Below, in pieces: positions 11,890-23,406 of a DNA stretch of 64,000 nt (position 1 is its first letter; each line of letters begins with the position of its first letter). The stretch is from Ampullaceana balthica. Lineage: Eukaryota; Mollusca; Gastropoda; Lymnaeidae. Where the stretch lies: the NCBI GenBank assembly GCA_944989445.1, contig CALYLW010000019.1, positions 992,001 to 1,056,000 of the forward strand. The letters are read 5' to 3'. The notes below the pieces were generated by a model. The model was not told the origin of the DNA. It ran no database searches and saw nothing but the letters and a program-made list of their open reading frames with translations. Both the position numbers and the translations under genes were made by a program.

Positions 11890-13150
11890 ACTCCATAACA
11901 TTCTACTTCGTTGTAGTCATCGTCTTTAGGGTACTGCCCACAGATGGCATGAACATTTCGGCTACACTTGCATGAGCACCGCTGGTTTCTTTTAAGTAGA
12001 CGCAGCAGTTAGTGGAAGAATGGTCTTCGGTAACCACGGAAAACAAAGGATCTTCGATAACCATGGCTTCACCACTGCTTTTGTTTCCATCATGATGGAT
12101 TACTTTCTTATGCATGTCTTCTGCAGAAATCCCGGTCACTTGCATTCCTTCATCTCTGTCTTCCTGCACTTGTGTTGTTTGTACGCTCTGTATTATTTTT
12201 TCAAGGTCTTCCTTTGTTTCCAAATCTTGTAAATCATCGTCAGGTAGGGACGATATTGTTCGGCCTACTTTAACTTTAGCTCTGCAGCCAAATAGAGCTT
12301 CGCATGGGGATCTTTTAATCCCCAGAATGAAAAGCTCTATTCTTCATGAGTTGGACGAACCGTAACCCCTCACTCCAGTGGCCAGTTTTTTCATCTTGCA
12401 TTCAAGCACAGAGCACATTTTCGATGTCATTGTTAGCTCTTTCGACGCTCCCCTATACTATAGCTTTGTGAGTGGCGGGGCTTACCATGAACGATCTTCA
12501 AGGTGGGCCAGTACTCCTTTAGGCTGACTACCACATTGTTTGCAAATTCCCTGCCGTTATTGGACTGTACCAAGCACCAAGCAACGTAAATATGTCTACG
12601 AGCTGGGATGCTATTTCTTTCGCTCTCTATGTCTTCACGGCCCTGAGAACCACGAACTTGGTGAGATGATCTTGATACACAATTATAAACTTATATTCCC
12701 CATCAGGAAGGGATTGAAAGTCAATGAGATCGAACTGACGAGAGTTGAATTCAGAAAACAACAACATTGGCTTAAACCACAATGCCTTTTTTCAAGCTTT
12801 TTTTTTGTTTTCTCTGGAAAGGTTCACAAAGGTTAATATACAGTTCAATATCATGACGGGTAACGTTCTTGTATTTGGGTGAAAGTTCTTTCAACATTCT
12901 GTCCCGTCCTCCATGACCAGTAGCCAAATGGGCCTTATGAATTACGTCAAATATCTCGGAGTCCGCGACGTAAAACTGAATGGTTCTCACACCTTCTTTA
13001 ACAGGGTAGATCAACTTAATCTTATTTTCAACCATCATGACATCTTGCTTAATGGTGGTTTAGCCTTTTTCACATCATAAACTAATTTTCGGTAACTAGT
13101 TTCGGTTTAAAAAACGCGGTTTTTAGCAGCATTCGCTCTTACTTTTAGAT
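11890..13150 (-). pseudogene. KRBA2-like integrase pseudogene
   Basis: Read right to left. About 13130-13040 is a decayed N-terminal segment (YRKLVYDVKKAKPPLSK). 13038-12775 is an open integrase zinc-binding (H2C2) domain including AHLATGHGGRDRMLKELSPK and CEPFQRKQKK; the usual second Cys-x-x-Cys member is Phe here (CEPF rather than CEPC). After a frameshift the retroviral-type core follows: FDLIDFQSLPDGEYKF keeps the first acidic residues, but the second catalytic position reads VQSNNGREF, Asn where the family has Asp. The later HGKPRHSQS segment breaks down. The C-terminal part (12223-11903) is mostly frameshifted. This lineage is related to gypsy/Ginger integrases and is often domesticated. 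Here stops, frameshifts and the missing Asp argue for a dead copy. No LTR, gag or RT is visible beside it. Confidence 0.75.
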
Positions 13151-14105
13151 AACTCATCGTAGAACCGTCGTTGCATGTCAACATGGCGTGATTCCTGTCC
13201 TAGCACTACATTCTCTTCCGACATGGTCACACAGCAATCCAAGTGGAAACGATACGGGAGAACGTCTGTGAAATCTCAGCCGGATGATATACATTGACGT
13301 CGTGAGAAGAATTTTGGAAATATTGTCTGTGATCTGGTAGTGGAACCTCGTACCGGCTAAACGCTGTCTTATAATAACTTTCAACACGCACATGCTTCGA
13401 TCGCCATTGTCCAACAATAATCAAAGCGCCACTGCAAACATCAGTGGCTGGGAAAATGGTGGGGGTAGGCCAATTACATACTTCGCCAGACGACAACTTG
13501 GCATTCTGTAGAATGCCTAGGCAATGTATGAAATAACAATAATTTCATACTCTGCCTGAAACCATCAGGCATTGTATACAATGACTAGGCATTATATAGA
13601 ATACCTGGATTTCACACGTTGCCTATAACAGTAACATATATATGGAACTCATGCAAAGTGCGCTGGTATACCTTGGTATAATATACTGCGCCTACTGTGT
13701 GGGCTGGTGCACTCTCTATCCAAATCTATGTCTAGAAAGTTCTACTCGGCTGAACATGTAAAGAAGGTTACAATTTCAAGTCCGAGAAATTCCTTTCAAT
13801 AAAAATAACAACTCTCTAGTCGCATGATCCAATGATGCACAACCAAGAGGTTACATTACATACGCGGCTAACGTATGAGTGTTTCATTGCGAGAACAGAA
13901 AATAGCCACTATTCCCTGGGGTCGCAGCGATAAAAGGTTGCGCGCTACTGCCCTAATCCATTAGCACAACAGACCATTCATTTCAGAATGTAAACAGGGG
14001 CGGATCCTGCGGAAGAAGTAAGTCAGCATCAATTTAAGAAAATGCTGTTTAATGGAAACATATCTTGACGTGTATTAGGATAGACAACTGTCAATATATT
14101 ATTAA
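13151..14105. other. no recognisable gene
   Basis: Overlapping minus-strand ORFs at 13178-13417 and 13227-13496 have no motif. 13500-13620 has loosely repeated 'tgcctaggcattgtat' phrases. A hAT-like terminus CAGGGGCGGATCCTG appears at about 13994 without a partner. Confidence 0.35.
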
Positions 14106-14789
14106 CTAGGGGCAAGTACCCGGCTCCCGCCCGGGTTTAACAACAACAGCAACAAAACAAAAACAAAACAACAACAAAACAACAACTACAACAACAACAG
14201 CAACAACAACATGAAGGACATTGTCGTCGCAGGGCAAGGGATGTGGACAACAACAACAACAACAGCAAAAACAACACAAAAGCAACAACAGCAACAGCAA
14301 CAACAACAAAAGCAACAACAGCAACAACAACAAAAACAAAACAACAACAAAAACATCAACAACAAAACAACAACTACAACAACAACAGCAACAACAACAG
14401 CAACAACAACAGCAACAACAACAAAGCAACAACAACAAAACAACAACTACAACAACAAAAGCAACAACAACAAAGCAACAACAACAAAAAAAAATATTTT
14501 ATGGCGATAATCGCCTTCTTGTTAATCTCGACACCAAAATGTTTATTAATTTGCGTCATTATTTTACGTCTTAATTTTCAATAATTTTTATTTTATATAG
14601 CTCATATAGGGAAAAACTACATTTTGGGCCCCCGGGCCCCAGTATCTTATATATATGGAACGAAACCCGTTTAATAACCTTTCCGGTATAATTTTGTGTA
14701 CGTGTACCAAATTTCACGTTATTTGGTTGTCTGGATCTTGAGTTATTAGGGAACAGACAGACAACAAATGCGGCTTATATATATAGAGA
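14106..14789 (-). mobile_element. non-autonomous Helitron, minus strand, with CAA microsatellite
   Basis: Read on the minus strand, the element starts TCTCTATATATATAAGCCG at 14789, just after an A. It ends with a GC-rich hairpin (CCCGGGC ... GCCGGGT) followed by CTAG at 14109-14106 and a T. 5' TC, 3' hairpin plus CTAG and A|T insertion are the Helitron signature. There is no Rep/helicase ORF. The interior holds a (CAA)n tract at 14141-14491 and a GC clamp (gggcccccgggcccc, 14621-14638) next to 'atgagctatata' on the minus strand. Both are shared with the modules of the array at 25912-29520, so the two are related. Confidence 0.85.
14141..14491. repeat. (CAA)n / (CAACAG)n microsatellite
   Basis: About 350 bp of CAA with interspersed CAG and AAAC variants, interrupted by a unique segment at about 14211-14242. 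Glutamine/asparagine- and threonine-rich plus-strand ORFs and cysteine/leucine-rich minus-strand ORFs here are translation artefacts. Confidence 0.95.
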
Positions 14790-15117
14790 TTAGTGTAATA
14801 GTACATACATTAATCCATATAAAGTAAATCCTTGATCTTAAAAACTCCGTTTATAGGAAACATCGATTATCCGAGCAGCATATGGTTAATTTTATAGTAT
14901 TCTAATCTAATGAGCATCAGATAAAATATCTTTAAAAATCTACGTAGAATCTCAAAGAAATAAAAAAATAAAAAATCACAATGAGTTGGACTAATTGACA
15001 CGGTGCGGTCTGGGAACAGACACTTCATAAGAAACCGATCACTGTGTTTATATATTTGAATGAACCTTAGTAATAATAATAATAGTATTCTTGTCTGCCA
15101 AAACAATAGGCGTACAC
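14790..15117. other. no recognisable feature
   Basis: AT-rich stretch with a short (AAT)n run at 15071-15087. Confidence 0.4.
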
Positions 15118-15301
15118 CAATGTTCCCTCTAAGGATCATTGGTCCGTGTGAAAGGTAATAAAAAAAAAGTTTTTTAAAACACACTTTTATGCATCCATTT
15201 TTGTGTAATATTTTACAAAAATTGCTGCGCGGTAATTCTAAGCTGCTGCACGGCATCGGTCAGCTATCTGCGCGCAGCCTTGCAGCTAAAAGGCAACATT
15301 G
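15118..15301. mobile_element. CAATGTTCCCT-family MITE, copy 1
   Basis: Left end CAATGTTCCCTCTAAGG; right end in inverse orientation ...GGCAACATTG. The interior matches, in reverse orientation, the copies at 16652, 18590 and 31930 (TTTTGTAAAATATTGC, CGCGCAG blocks). The flanking octamers match at only about half of the positions, so the target duplication is lost or the end is damaged. Confidence 0.7.
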
Positions 15302-15609
<308 letters not shown>

Positions 15610-16185
15610 AGGGGGGCATGGTGAGAAACAATTAATAAAATAAAATTAATTAATTATAAAAAAACACGAAAAAACTTTCTAATGAGCTCTTTCATTTTTT
15701 CGAAGTACAGTTTTGAGAGAAATTTTGGGTAGCTAAGGTATTTCCATTTTTAACATAGACTAAAATAATTTATTACAAAATGAGTATATTACAATCACAA
15801 TGAATAGTACTAATGGTGCACCACCACCCTCCCACCCTACGCAGCTACATTCTTAGGTGTGTAGCCGCCACTGCCAAATGGCGTCATCACTGAATACGTT
15901 TGTACTGAATCACAAACAGTAGCCAGGCCATCGAGCCAAATCTATTAATTTTTGCTGACCAGCAAGCTAAGCCAAGCTGGCAATAATTAATACTTGTTGG
16001 TTGAGCTAGACTGGCGGACGTATTAACGGATCACTACAGTTTTACGATGCCTTTTCTATGTTCCCTGTTCTACATCAGTGTCGTAGAATCAGTGTTGAAA
16101 AAAAAACAGGAGGAACTGCGGAGAAGATCCATTGACAATTATCCAGAATGCGACGCAGGTACATAAACATTGCTGAATGCGTCTG
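15610..16185. other. no recognisable gene
   Basis: Unique AT-rich sequence. 'gtagccgccactg' at 15862-15874 resembles a hAT right end, but no left partner is found. Confidence 0.35.
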
Positions 16186-16375
16186 ACCTGCATGCTGCCA
16201 CCCTCTGACATCCATGCGTCAAACATCTTATTATTCTTTTGTCCAGCTCATGAGGTCTATCATCTGACATCCATGCGTCAAACATCTCATGTCCAGCCCC
16301 CGAGATCCAACATCTGTCATCCATGCGTCAAAAATCATATCTCTAGACCTTGAGCTCGAACATCTTTCATCCAGC
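16186..16375. repeat. diverged tandem repeat, about 50-60 bp
   Basis: 'catccatgcgtcaaacatct' recurs at about 16208, 16267 and 16318 with intervening 'ccagccc/ccttgag' segments. Confidence 0.75.
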
Positions 16376-16651
16376 ATCTGACCCTAAATCATCTTGAGAC
16401 AGTTTAAGGTTTAGAAGCCGTCTGCACCCCCGACAACACCCACAGACCAAGTCCAATGGCGGCTCTAGTTAGGGGGTTCCCTTAAAAAACCATAGAGTTT
16501 GAAATAAGGTGGCCACACCTTACAAACCAAGAGTGGATTTGAAATCTGACTTGAGGCTGGGTAATCACTTATTACGAGACACCTCAGCCGAGCTCAAGCC
16601 CCGCCCATGTGTGAATGAGGTAAACTATTTCCAGCACGGAACATCTGGTAG

Positions 16652-16834
16652 GATATGTTACCTTTAAGCTGCGTGGCTGCGCGGCCTCGCAGATATCTGA
16701 TTGCCTAGCAGAAGTTTAGAATTACCATGCAGCAAATTTTGTAAACTACTGCACAAAAATGGATGCTATGCAACTTTGCGCACGAGTTGTTTTTTTACTT
16801 TGCACACGGACCAAAGAATTTTAGTGGCTGATTT
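16652..16834. mobile_element. CAATGTTCCCT-family MITE, copy 2 (eroded ends)
   Basis: Interior 'ggctgcgcgg', 'gcagcaaattttgtaaa', 'caactttgcgcacgagttg' and 'gcacacggaccaaagaa' align with copies 15118, 18590 and 31930. The left end survives as 'atgttacctttaag' and the right end is decayed. No target duplication recognised. Confidence 0.7.
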
Positions 16835-17745
16835 GCATTAAGTTTTTTTAAAAAAGGCAAGGTAGAAATTTAATTAAAAAGCTAAATTTGTTTACATTTA
16901 AACTAATTGAACGATTGGGGGAAGGGTTGTGGAGACGAGACTTTAAGTACACCTAAGTAGCACAACTCAGCTGTTAGACGAAAATGCCGCCTAACGAAAT
17001 GAAGGCAAAATGCCGTCCCGTAACGGACCGCAGCCTATCTTCTACGCTAGTGAGTCACGTGTACCCTTGTTTAAAGTTAAAGCAAGAAATACAAAGCCCC
17101 TTGCCAAAGAGCCCACTAAACAAATTTTCCCCCAAAACTTGTAAAGTTGGGGGAACACTGACAAGTGTCACGCCGGGTGTTCTGAGGTGTACCAATGTTA
17201 TCATCACTATTGAAATGAAGTTATGTGCTTTGCGACGGGAGAAAATATCCTGGCATTGGTGCCACAAACATGGAAAAAAAAGTTGTCCACAGCAATTAGA
17301 GAGCAATACAAAAATCCGTTTGTTATTGTTTTAATTTTCCCAATTTCTATAGGAGTTCTCTCACTGCAGTTTCAATAGGCATTATATTATCCGCTTACTT
17401 GGTTTTAGTCTAAGCCGGACATCCTAAAATCCAAAGAGGCTATTAAAGGTCCGACTGTTTATTATTAAAATTAAATAGTATCTCTGCTCTATTTATATCG
17501 AACTTATAAAGTGAAGAATTAGATTATTTTAATCATAGCTTACTTATTATAAATGAATCATAAACAACTTTATGCCATTGCTAATTTCGTGTCTTTCAGC
17601 AAAATTAAAATCTAATACACACAAAAATAGTGGTCCAAATAGCTTTTTAAAACGTATTCCTTTTTTTTATTTAGATGTGCCACTTGAGTCTAGAAGAGGA
17701 CTTGATGTCACGTAAATAATGAGGACCACTGCTCTAGCCCTTTCT
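16835..17745. other. no recognisable gene
   Basis: Contains a 116-codon plus-strand ORF (16984-17334) beginning MPPNEMKAKCRPVTDRS with no motif I recognise and no support from context. The rest is AT-rich. Confidence 0.3.
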
Positions 17746-17749
17746 GCAG

Positions 17750-17965
17750 TACACTCAACAGACTCATGTCCAGCTGTCCAGTCAAGCCCCAATAGACTCA
17801 CGTCCAGCTGTCCAACAAGCAAAGCCCCAACAGTCCCATGCCCAGCTGTCCAGTCAAGCCCTAATAGACTTATGTCCAGCTGTCCAGCAACCGAAGCCCC
17901 AACAGTCTCATGTCCAGCTAGCAAAGCCCAAATAGACTCATGTCCAGCTGTCCAGCGAAGCCCCG
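17750..17965. repeat. diverged tandem repeat, about 55-65 bp
   Basis: 'tgtccagctgtccag' and 'caagccccaatagactca' alternate, in about four units. ORFs on both strands follow this periodicity. Confidence 0.85.
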
Positions 17966-18231
17966 ACGTGTGAGCGATCACAACCGTAAGACGTGAGCTC
18001 CTCCTATCAATAACCTTGGATCACATTTCTACAGAGAGCGGGGGAGGGGCTGGAGGAACAATTTAGATGCATTCGAATGGTTGCATTATTCCGTTTCTGT
18101 AACAGGTTAGGGACCCCAAGTGATGTGTGTGCTCGTGCCGCCCACAGGCCGAATGCCAGGAGTCGAATTACCACGAGTTCCGAGAGTTAGCAGAGGTCAG
18201 GGTCAGCAGATTACTGGTCTGTGCAGCTGAG

Positions 18232-18386
18232 ACGAAGTTGGCCAGGCAGTGCACACCAGATTGTTGTTGGCCAGGCAAGTGCACACTAGGCTGTTGTTGA
18301 CCAGGCAAGTGCACACCAAATTGTTGTTGGCCAGGCAAGTGCACACCAGATTATTGTTGGCCAGGCAAGTGCACACCAAATTGTTG
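18232..18386. repeat. 30-bp minisatellite, 5 copies
   Basis: Unit 'ccaggcaagtgcacaccaga' + 'ttgttgttgg'. The period is a multiple of 3, hence the open minus-strand frame (18203-18520) repeating NNNLVCTCLA. Confidence 0.9.
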
Positions 18387-18589
18387 AATTCACCAAAATG
18401 GTGAATGTGGATCCCATTCCACGTCAAATTTGAGATTTTATATACATGTATGTTGAAACTTAGTGAACATTGCATTAAAGAAAACAGAAAAGGGAGGACG
18501 CTGCATCCGCACCCACCCATACACCCATTACCAACCGTGTGTAGCCACGGCTCCCGGTCAATGTTTTTTTATAAACATCTGACTGATGA

Positions 18590-18714
18590 CGCGCAGCAGT
18601 TTTGAATTACCGCGCATATTTTGTAAAACATTGCTCAAAAAATGATACTATTCAACTTTGCACAAGAGTTTTTCTACTTTGCACGCGGACCAAAGAACCT
18701 TAGACGGAACATTG
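18590..18714. mobile_element. CAATGTTCCCT-family MITE, copy 3 (5' truncated)
   Basis: Keeps 'ttttgtaaaacattgctc', 'caactttgcacaagagtt' and the right terminus 'cttagacggaacattg' ending at 18714. The left half is missing. Confidence 0.75.
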
Positions 18715-19245
18715 CTCCCGACCACGAGTCATCACAAAGGATTTCAAGGCACGATTGCCATTATCGCTGACCGACTGATGAATTTCAGTTTGATTAAGTT
18801 TGGGCACGGACTCAAGAACTGCGCGATTTGAAGGGACCGTGGAGAAATGAGCTATTTGCAGGGATTATGAAGAGAGACGTAGGAATGGAGATCTGGTCGA
18901 TAGTTAGAGTTAGATGTTATCTAATCAATGTGCGGCAAGATGGGATTTATTTTTACTCGTCTTTTCAAGCTTTTGTAGTCATGTATTAAATCACACAAAA
19001 TTTTATTCCCGCACCACAAAACGTATATGCTGTACCATGTATGCCGTAATAAACAAAACATGTATGCCGTCACAAAAGGCAACATGACCATGTCATAACT
19101 AAGTCATACCGCGATGACCCGCTGTTAGAATGGGAATTCCGACAATTTTAACAACTAAAAATACAGAAATCGGTCTATGACCTATAAAGAGCAACACTTG
19201 TTACTAATGTTACAAAATATCAAAGTAAAAATAAACGTCTGGATT
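18715..19245. other. no recognisable feature
   Basis: Unique sequence with local 'catgtatgccgt' duplications at 19036-19070. Confidence 0.4.
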
Positions 19246-19253
19246 ATCTATTT

Positions 19254-19548
19254 CAGTGCTACTCAAAGTGGTGGTCCGCGGACCGGTGCCGGTCCGTGGG
19301 TCATCCACCGCCGGTCCGCAGAAGTTATCTGGAAAGGGCAGTAAACTGTTATTATCCTCCATTTGAAACCATTAATACTAACCTTATAGAAATTTATTTT
19401 TTCGGCACATAAAATGAAACACATAAAATAAAATAAATTACATTTCGATACCACTTCAGTAAAGTAAAATAGTGCACCGGTCCCTGGAGCAATGGAGTTG
19501 GTTTTTTTTGCCGGTCCGCCACACTAAAAAATTTGTGAAGCACTGTTT
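19254..19548. mobile_element. non-autonomous hAT element, about 295 bp
   Basis: Left end CAGTGCTACTCAAAGTGG; right end GTGAAGCACTG followed by extra Ts. 'tctattt' lies directly before the element (19247-19253) and again at 19550-19556, consistent with an 8-bp duplication blurred by a T-run. The subterminal palindrome GGTCCGCGGACC is at 19273-19284. It is the same family as 44478-44666. Confidence 0.85.
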
Positions 19549-19556
19549 TTCTATTT

Positions 19557-19890
19557 CATACTTGGATCTCTAGGGTACACAATTCAACTAGCTTCATTCT
19601 CAACTACACTACTTACTGTGCCGCAGCCTAAGATCTCTAGGATACTACTTAACTAGATTCACTCTGAACTACTACTGTGCCGCAGCCTTAGATCTCTAGG
19701 ATACTACTCAACTAGATTCACTCTCAACTACTACTGTGCCGCAGCCTTAGATCTCTAGGATACTACTCAACTAGATTCACTCTCAACTACTACTGTGCCG
19801 CAGCCTTAGATCTCTGAGGTACAGATATACTCAACTAGATTCTGTCAACTACTAACTGTGCCATAGACACCCATTATTGAACTAGATTCT
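19557..19890. repeat. 59-bp minisatellite, about 5 copies
   Basis: Unit 'ctactgtgccgcagccttag' + 'atctctaggatactact' + 'caactagattcactctcaa'. The middle three copies are almost identical; the edges are degenerate. Confidence 0.9.
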
Positions 19891-21077
19891 GTCAACTACT
19901 AACATTACCACATACTTGCTCCGCCCTAGACAGATTAACCCGATTTTCACGCACATCCTCAATTGCCACGCCGAAATTGCGGATTATTTCCCTTGTTAAA
20001 TGACTGTTGTGCTTCAAAAAAGTACTGCAATGGGGTATCCGGTTCTGGGAATTACACTGATAGTAGGTGCAATCTATGGTCAGCGGAGAGAAAATGTGTG
20101 ATGTCTGGATAACACCATGGACACACCACTGACCATGTAGAAACGATGAGGAAAACATTATTTTTTATCTGACGCATAGCATCCATAGATCCTAGCATAC
20201 ACCGACAATGACCTAAAAAAACACGATTTTACAATGATTTGAAACATGAAGCCTTAGGACGCTGCTAAGGTTTTTGCACCCCCCAGACCCCCCCCCCTCC
20301 CTCACAACTCAGAAACGTCAAAAAAAAATTTAATAAGAGACTTTGGTCCGTGCCTTCTTGTCAGGCCTTTAAAAACCCTGTTTGAATAACATTTTTTCTT
20401 CAATCTGTGGCCACACAAAAACTGCATCAAAAATGATCTTATAATAGAATTTTATAGTAATTATTTCATTTAACGTGATCATGCAGCTTACGTCTAAATA
20501 ATACGCCTAATAGATATTTCCAGTTAATCGGTTTCTCTTTCATAAAATCTTCTCGGGAGTTTTCTACAAATGTTTCAACCTGCACTAATTTACCTTTTTA
20601 GAATGGCATAAATAAAACCATGCTCATGCATCACATTACCTTTAAACGGACATTCAGTGGAAAAAATGTTAGGCGTTCAGTTCTTACTATGAAGTGAACA
20701 TTTTTTTAGTCACAAAGTTATCACCAGCTGTGGTAATAAACAAACACTTTAGTTACACCTTCTCTATACGACTCAAACCCAGTGCATTTTGAGGTATTCT
20801 TATTTTTAATTACATTTTCGGTTTAGTGTTACAATTAGCTTCCAGTGAGATGAGAAATACTCCACTAAACCAAGGGTTGCCATGGTAACAATGTTTTATT
20901 CATAGACCAAACATTCATCACTTTCCATCTCCGCCCCCCCCCCTCCAGGATCATGTGGCACTGCCCCGCCCCCCTATCCTCAGAACTAATCTCCAGACGC
21001 CTTATCTCATCATCCCCATTCAGGCCATTGATTTCTCTCAAAATGTCAAAAACTGATAAACCTGACTAATTATTTAG
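19891..21077. other. no recognisable gene
   Basis: About 1.2 kb of unique AT-rich sequence with C-runs at 20281-20300 and 20933-20947. The 88-codon minus-strand ORF at 19892-20158 has no motif. Confidence 0.35.
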
Positions 21078-21375
21078 ACATGACAGAACGGTGGTGTGGG
21101 AGTCCTTGGGACTGGGACATGACAGAACGGTGGTGTGAGAGTCCTTGGGACATGACAGAACGGTGGTGTGAGAGTCCTTGGGACATGACAGAACGGTGGT
21201 GTGGGAGTCCTAAGGACATGACAGAACGGTGGTGTGAGAGTCTTTGGGACATGAGAGAACGGTGGTGTGAGAGTCCTTGGGACATGACAGAACGGTGGTG
21301 TGAGAGTCCTTGGGACATGACAGAACGGTGGTGTGAGAGTCCTTGGGACATGACAGAACAGTGGTGTTGGAGTCA
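21078..21375. repeat. 33-bp minisatellite, 9 copies, open in both strands
   Basis: Unit 'gacatgacagaacggtgg' + 'tgtgagagtccttgg'. The period of 33 keeps frames open (plus strand repeats MTERWCESPWD). No domain, signal or flanking coding sequence supports a protein. Confidence 0.95.
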
Positions 21376-21437
21376 TTGGGTGAGAACAAAGAATTAGAAA
21401 GATACCAATGAGGGTATGAAATGCGTCGTTTATATTT

Positions 21438-22468
21438 ACAGTGGAACCTCTCACAACAACCATAATTCGTTCCAGAATATTACTCGTTAAAAGAAACAAT
21501 TTTTCCCACGTGGCGGGTGTTTGGTATAAAAATTAAAGATTTACAATTTAGATGGCAAAGGAGAGATCTGTAAGTGAGAGAATGAGTGAACTGCATATGT
21601 AAAACCCCAAAAGCACCCACCCCACGTTTTTAGTCATATTAAATTAAAGTACTTGAACTTATAAGTTTTACATTATTTTCTTCTTTTTAGCCCACTTACA
21701 AAAACGAGCTTTTTAAAAAAATCTTTTTTACATCTATTTATTTTATTCTTTTTAGTCTAAGTTTAAAATCATAGAGTATATCGAAAACTTTATTCCTTTA
21801 TTAATTATAAACGTGACTTAACTCTCCTTGCTGTTAAACACGGGGATGTGGTCATCGATGGCTGGGGTGAACTCGGTTGGCACGTGGATTTCAACAAAGC
21901 AGACGGATACAGATGCTATACAGAGATAAACTAAAAATGCATTAATTTAATTACGTCATTACGTTACATTCGATTGATCTGAAATATTGATACAATGCAT
22001 TGTCATCCAAGATCTATCTGTGGTAAAATTTTGATATTTCTAGGACCATCAGAAGTAGTTTAATTTTACGTTGGAAAATTAGAAATTTTGCGGAGAGACA
22101 GACAGTCAGGAACGAAAGCAAGTTATAAAACGTGGTAAAAAGTCGGCTTCATTTTCTAATATCCTTTGGACAGGTCGCGTATTTGACAAATTAATTGAGT
22201 TGCAAATTATTTTTTTCCTGGAGCCGTGATGATGTGGGCACAGGACTTGTTTGTCTAATAAGTACACTACAATATATTATGTGTTCTAGTAATTTACATT
22301 TAATACTAGTAAGTGAAACAGGTATATAATTACCAGGGTCTGCTCTATTTGTTTTTTTTCAAAGGGGCTTACATTAATATTAGCTTGTTTTCAATCCTGG
22401 GACACTTTAATCTGATTAAGTTAAGAGACGCTTGAAAAAGCACTTCATGGACTGAGGATAGTTCATTG
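21438..22468. other. unique sequence with a solitary pogo-like terminus
   Basis: CAGTGGAACCTCTCACAAC at 21439 and 'ataattcgttcc' resemble the left end of a pogo/Tigger-type element, but no right end is found before the next transposon. The rest is AT-rich without a coding signal. It ends with the target duplication GTTCATTG (22461-22468). Confidence 0.35.
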
Positions 22469-22528
22469 CAGTGGCGTAGCTAGAACTTTTGCCGCCCGGG
22501 GAGGTCTCCAATTTGCCGCCCTTTTTAG

Positions 22529-22887
22529 GGGCCGTCCATAAATGACGCCATGCACCTAGGGGGGGGTCACAAGTTTGTGACGATGTGTGTCGAAGGGGAG
22601 ATGTGTTTAAGAAATGTGACGTCACGTAAAAACGCGCAACTTTAAATAAATTTCCACTTAAATATGTGATTACTGACACTTTATTTAATGACGTTTATAT
22701 AAAACGCGTGTTACGATATTAGAATGCAGCCTTACACTAAAACATACTTAAATGGCAAAAACTTAATTTGAAACATGTTCATTTTCAAACAGAAAATACG
22801 GATTTCTGACGTCTTATTGAAGGAGTCTAAGTTTTTGTGACGACATGAAAAATCAGCCAAAATAGCGTGCTTCATTTATGGACGGCC
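22529..22887. mobile_element. GGGCCGTCCATAAA-ended MITE nested in hAT
   Basis: Left end GGGCCGTCCATAAATGACG; right end in inverse orientation ...CATTTATGGACGGCC. It shares its terminus with the larger element at 55591-57428, so it is probably a deletion derivative of that family. Target duplication unresolved. Confidence 0.75.
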
Positions 22888-23244
22888 ACTTCGTCGACTA
22901 TATTATGGTTTTTAAAAATAAATGAACATGAATAAATAATTGTAATTGAAACGAAGTAAAGTTGGGGAACATGTTTACCATTGCATGCCATATTTATGTA
23001 AGCAGTAATAAAAGAGGCCGCATAAGATTATATATACCTATAAATACACATCTATAAAAATACAATTTTTTTTTAAAGGCCACAAGAAAGTTACTGAACT
23101 AGCAGGCCCCCCCCCCAATGAGACAAAACATATTCCAAATATACACAAAAAAAAACAACATTACCAGTTACTATTACTATTCTTTTATGTTGTATTTATA
23201 AATAGATGATTTTTTTTTACAAACAAAGAAATGGTATACATTAG

Positions 23245-23406
23245 CAGTGGCGTAACAACCGCTTGACATTGGGGCAGTTGCCAAGGGCGCCGGCCTGCGC
23301 CAATTCAAAAGGGCGCCGCTAATTCTCTAATTTTTAAATTTTTATTTACATAAAAGGCGCCAAAAATAAATTAGCCAAGGGCGTCAAAAACCCAGTTACG
23401 CCTCTG
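23245..23406. mobile_element. 162-bp hAT MITE nested in hAT
   Basis: Left end CAGTGGCGTAACAACCG, right end GTTACGCCTCTG. Perfect 8-bp target duplication TACATTAG (23237-23244 and 23407-23414). A near relative lies at 44277-44430. Confidence 0.93.

Noticed and set aside
13994..14010. hAT-like terminus CAGGGGCGGATCCTG
   Set aside because: Solitary; no inverse partner or target duplication was found on either side of the Helitron.
14106..14584. Poly-Gln/Asn, poly-Thr and poly-Cys/Leu ORFs
   Set aside because: All are frames of the same CAA microsatellite inside a Helitron.
16984..17334. 116-codon ORF beginning MPPNEMKAKC
   Set aside because: No recognisable motif, overlapped by an 83-codon ORF on the other strand, and no supporting context. 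I see no reason to call a gene.
21438..21500. Possible pogo/Tigger element start
   Set aside because: Only one terminus is visible; no right end or transposase within reach.
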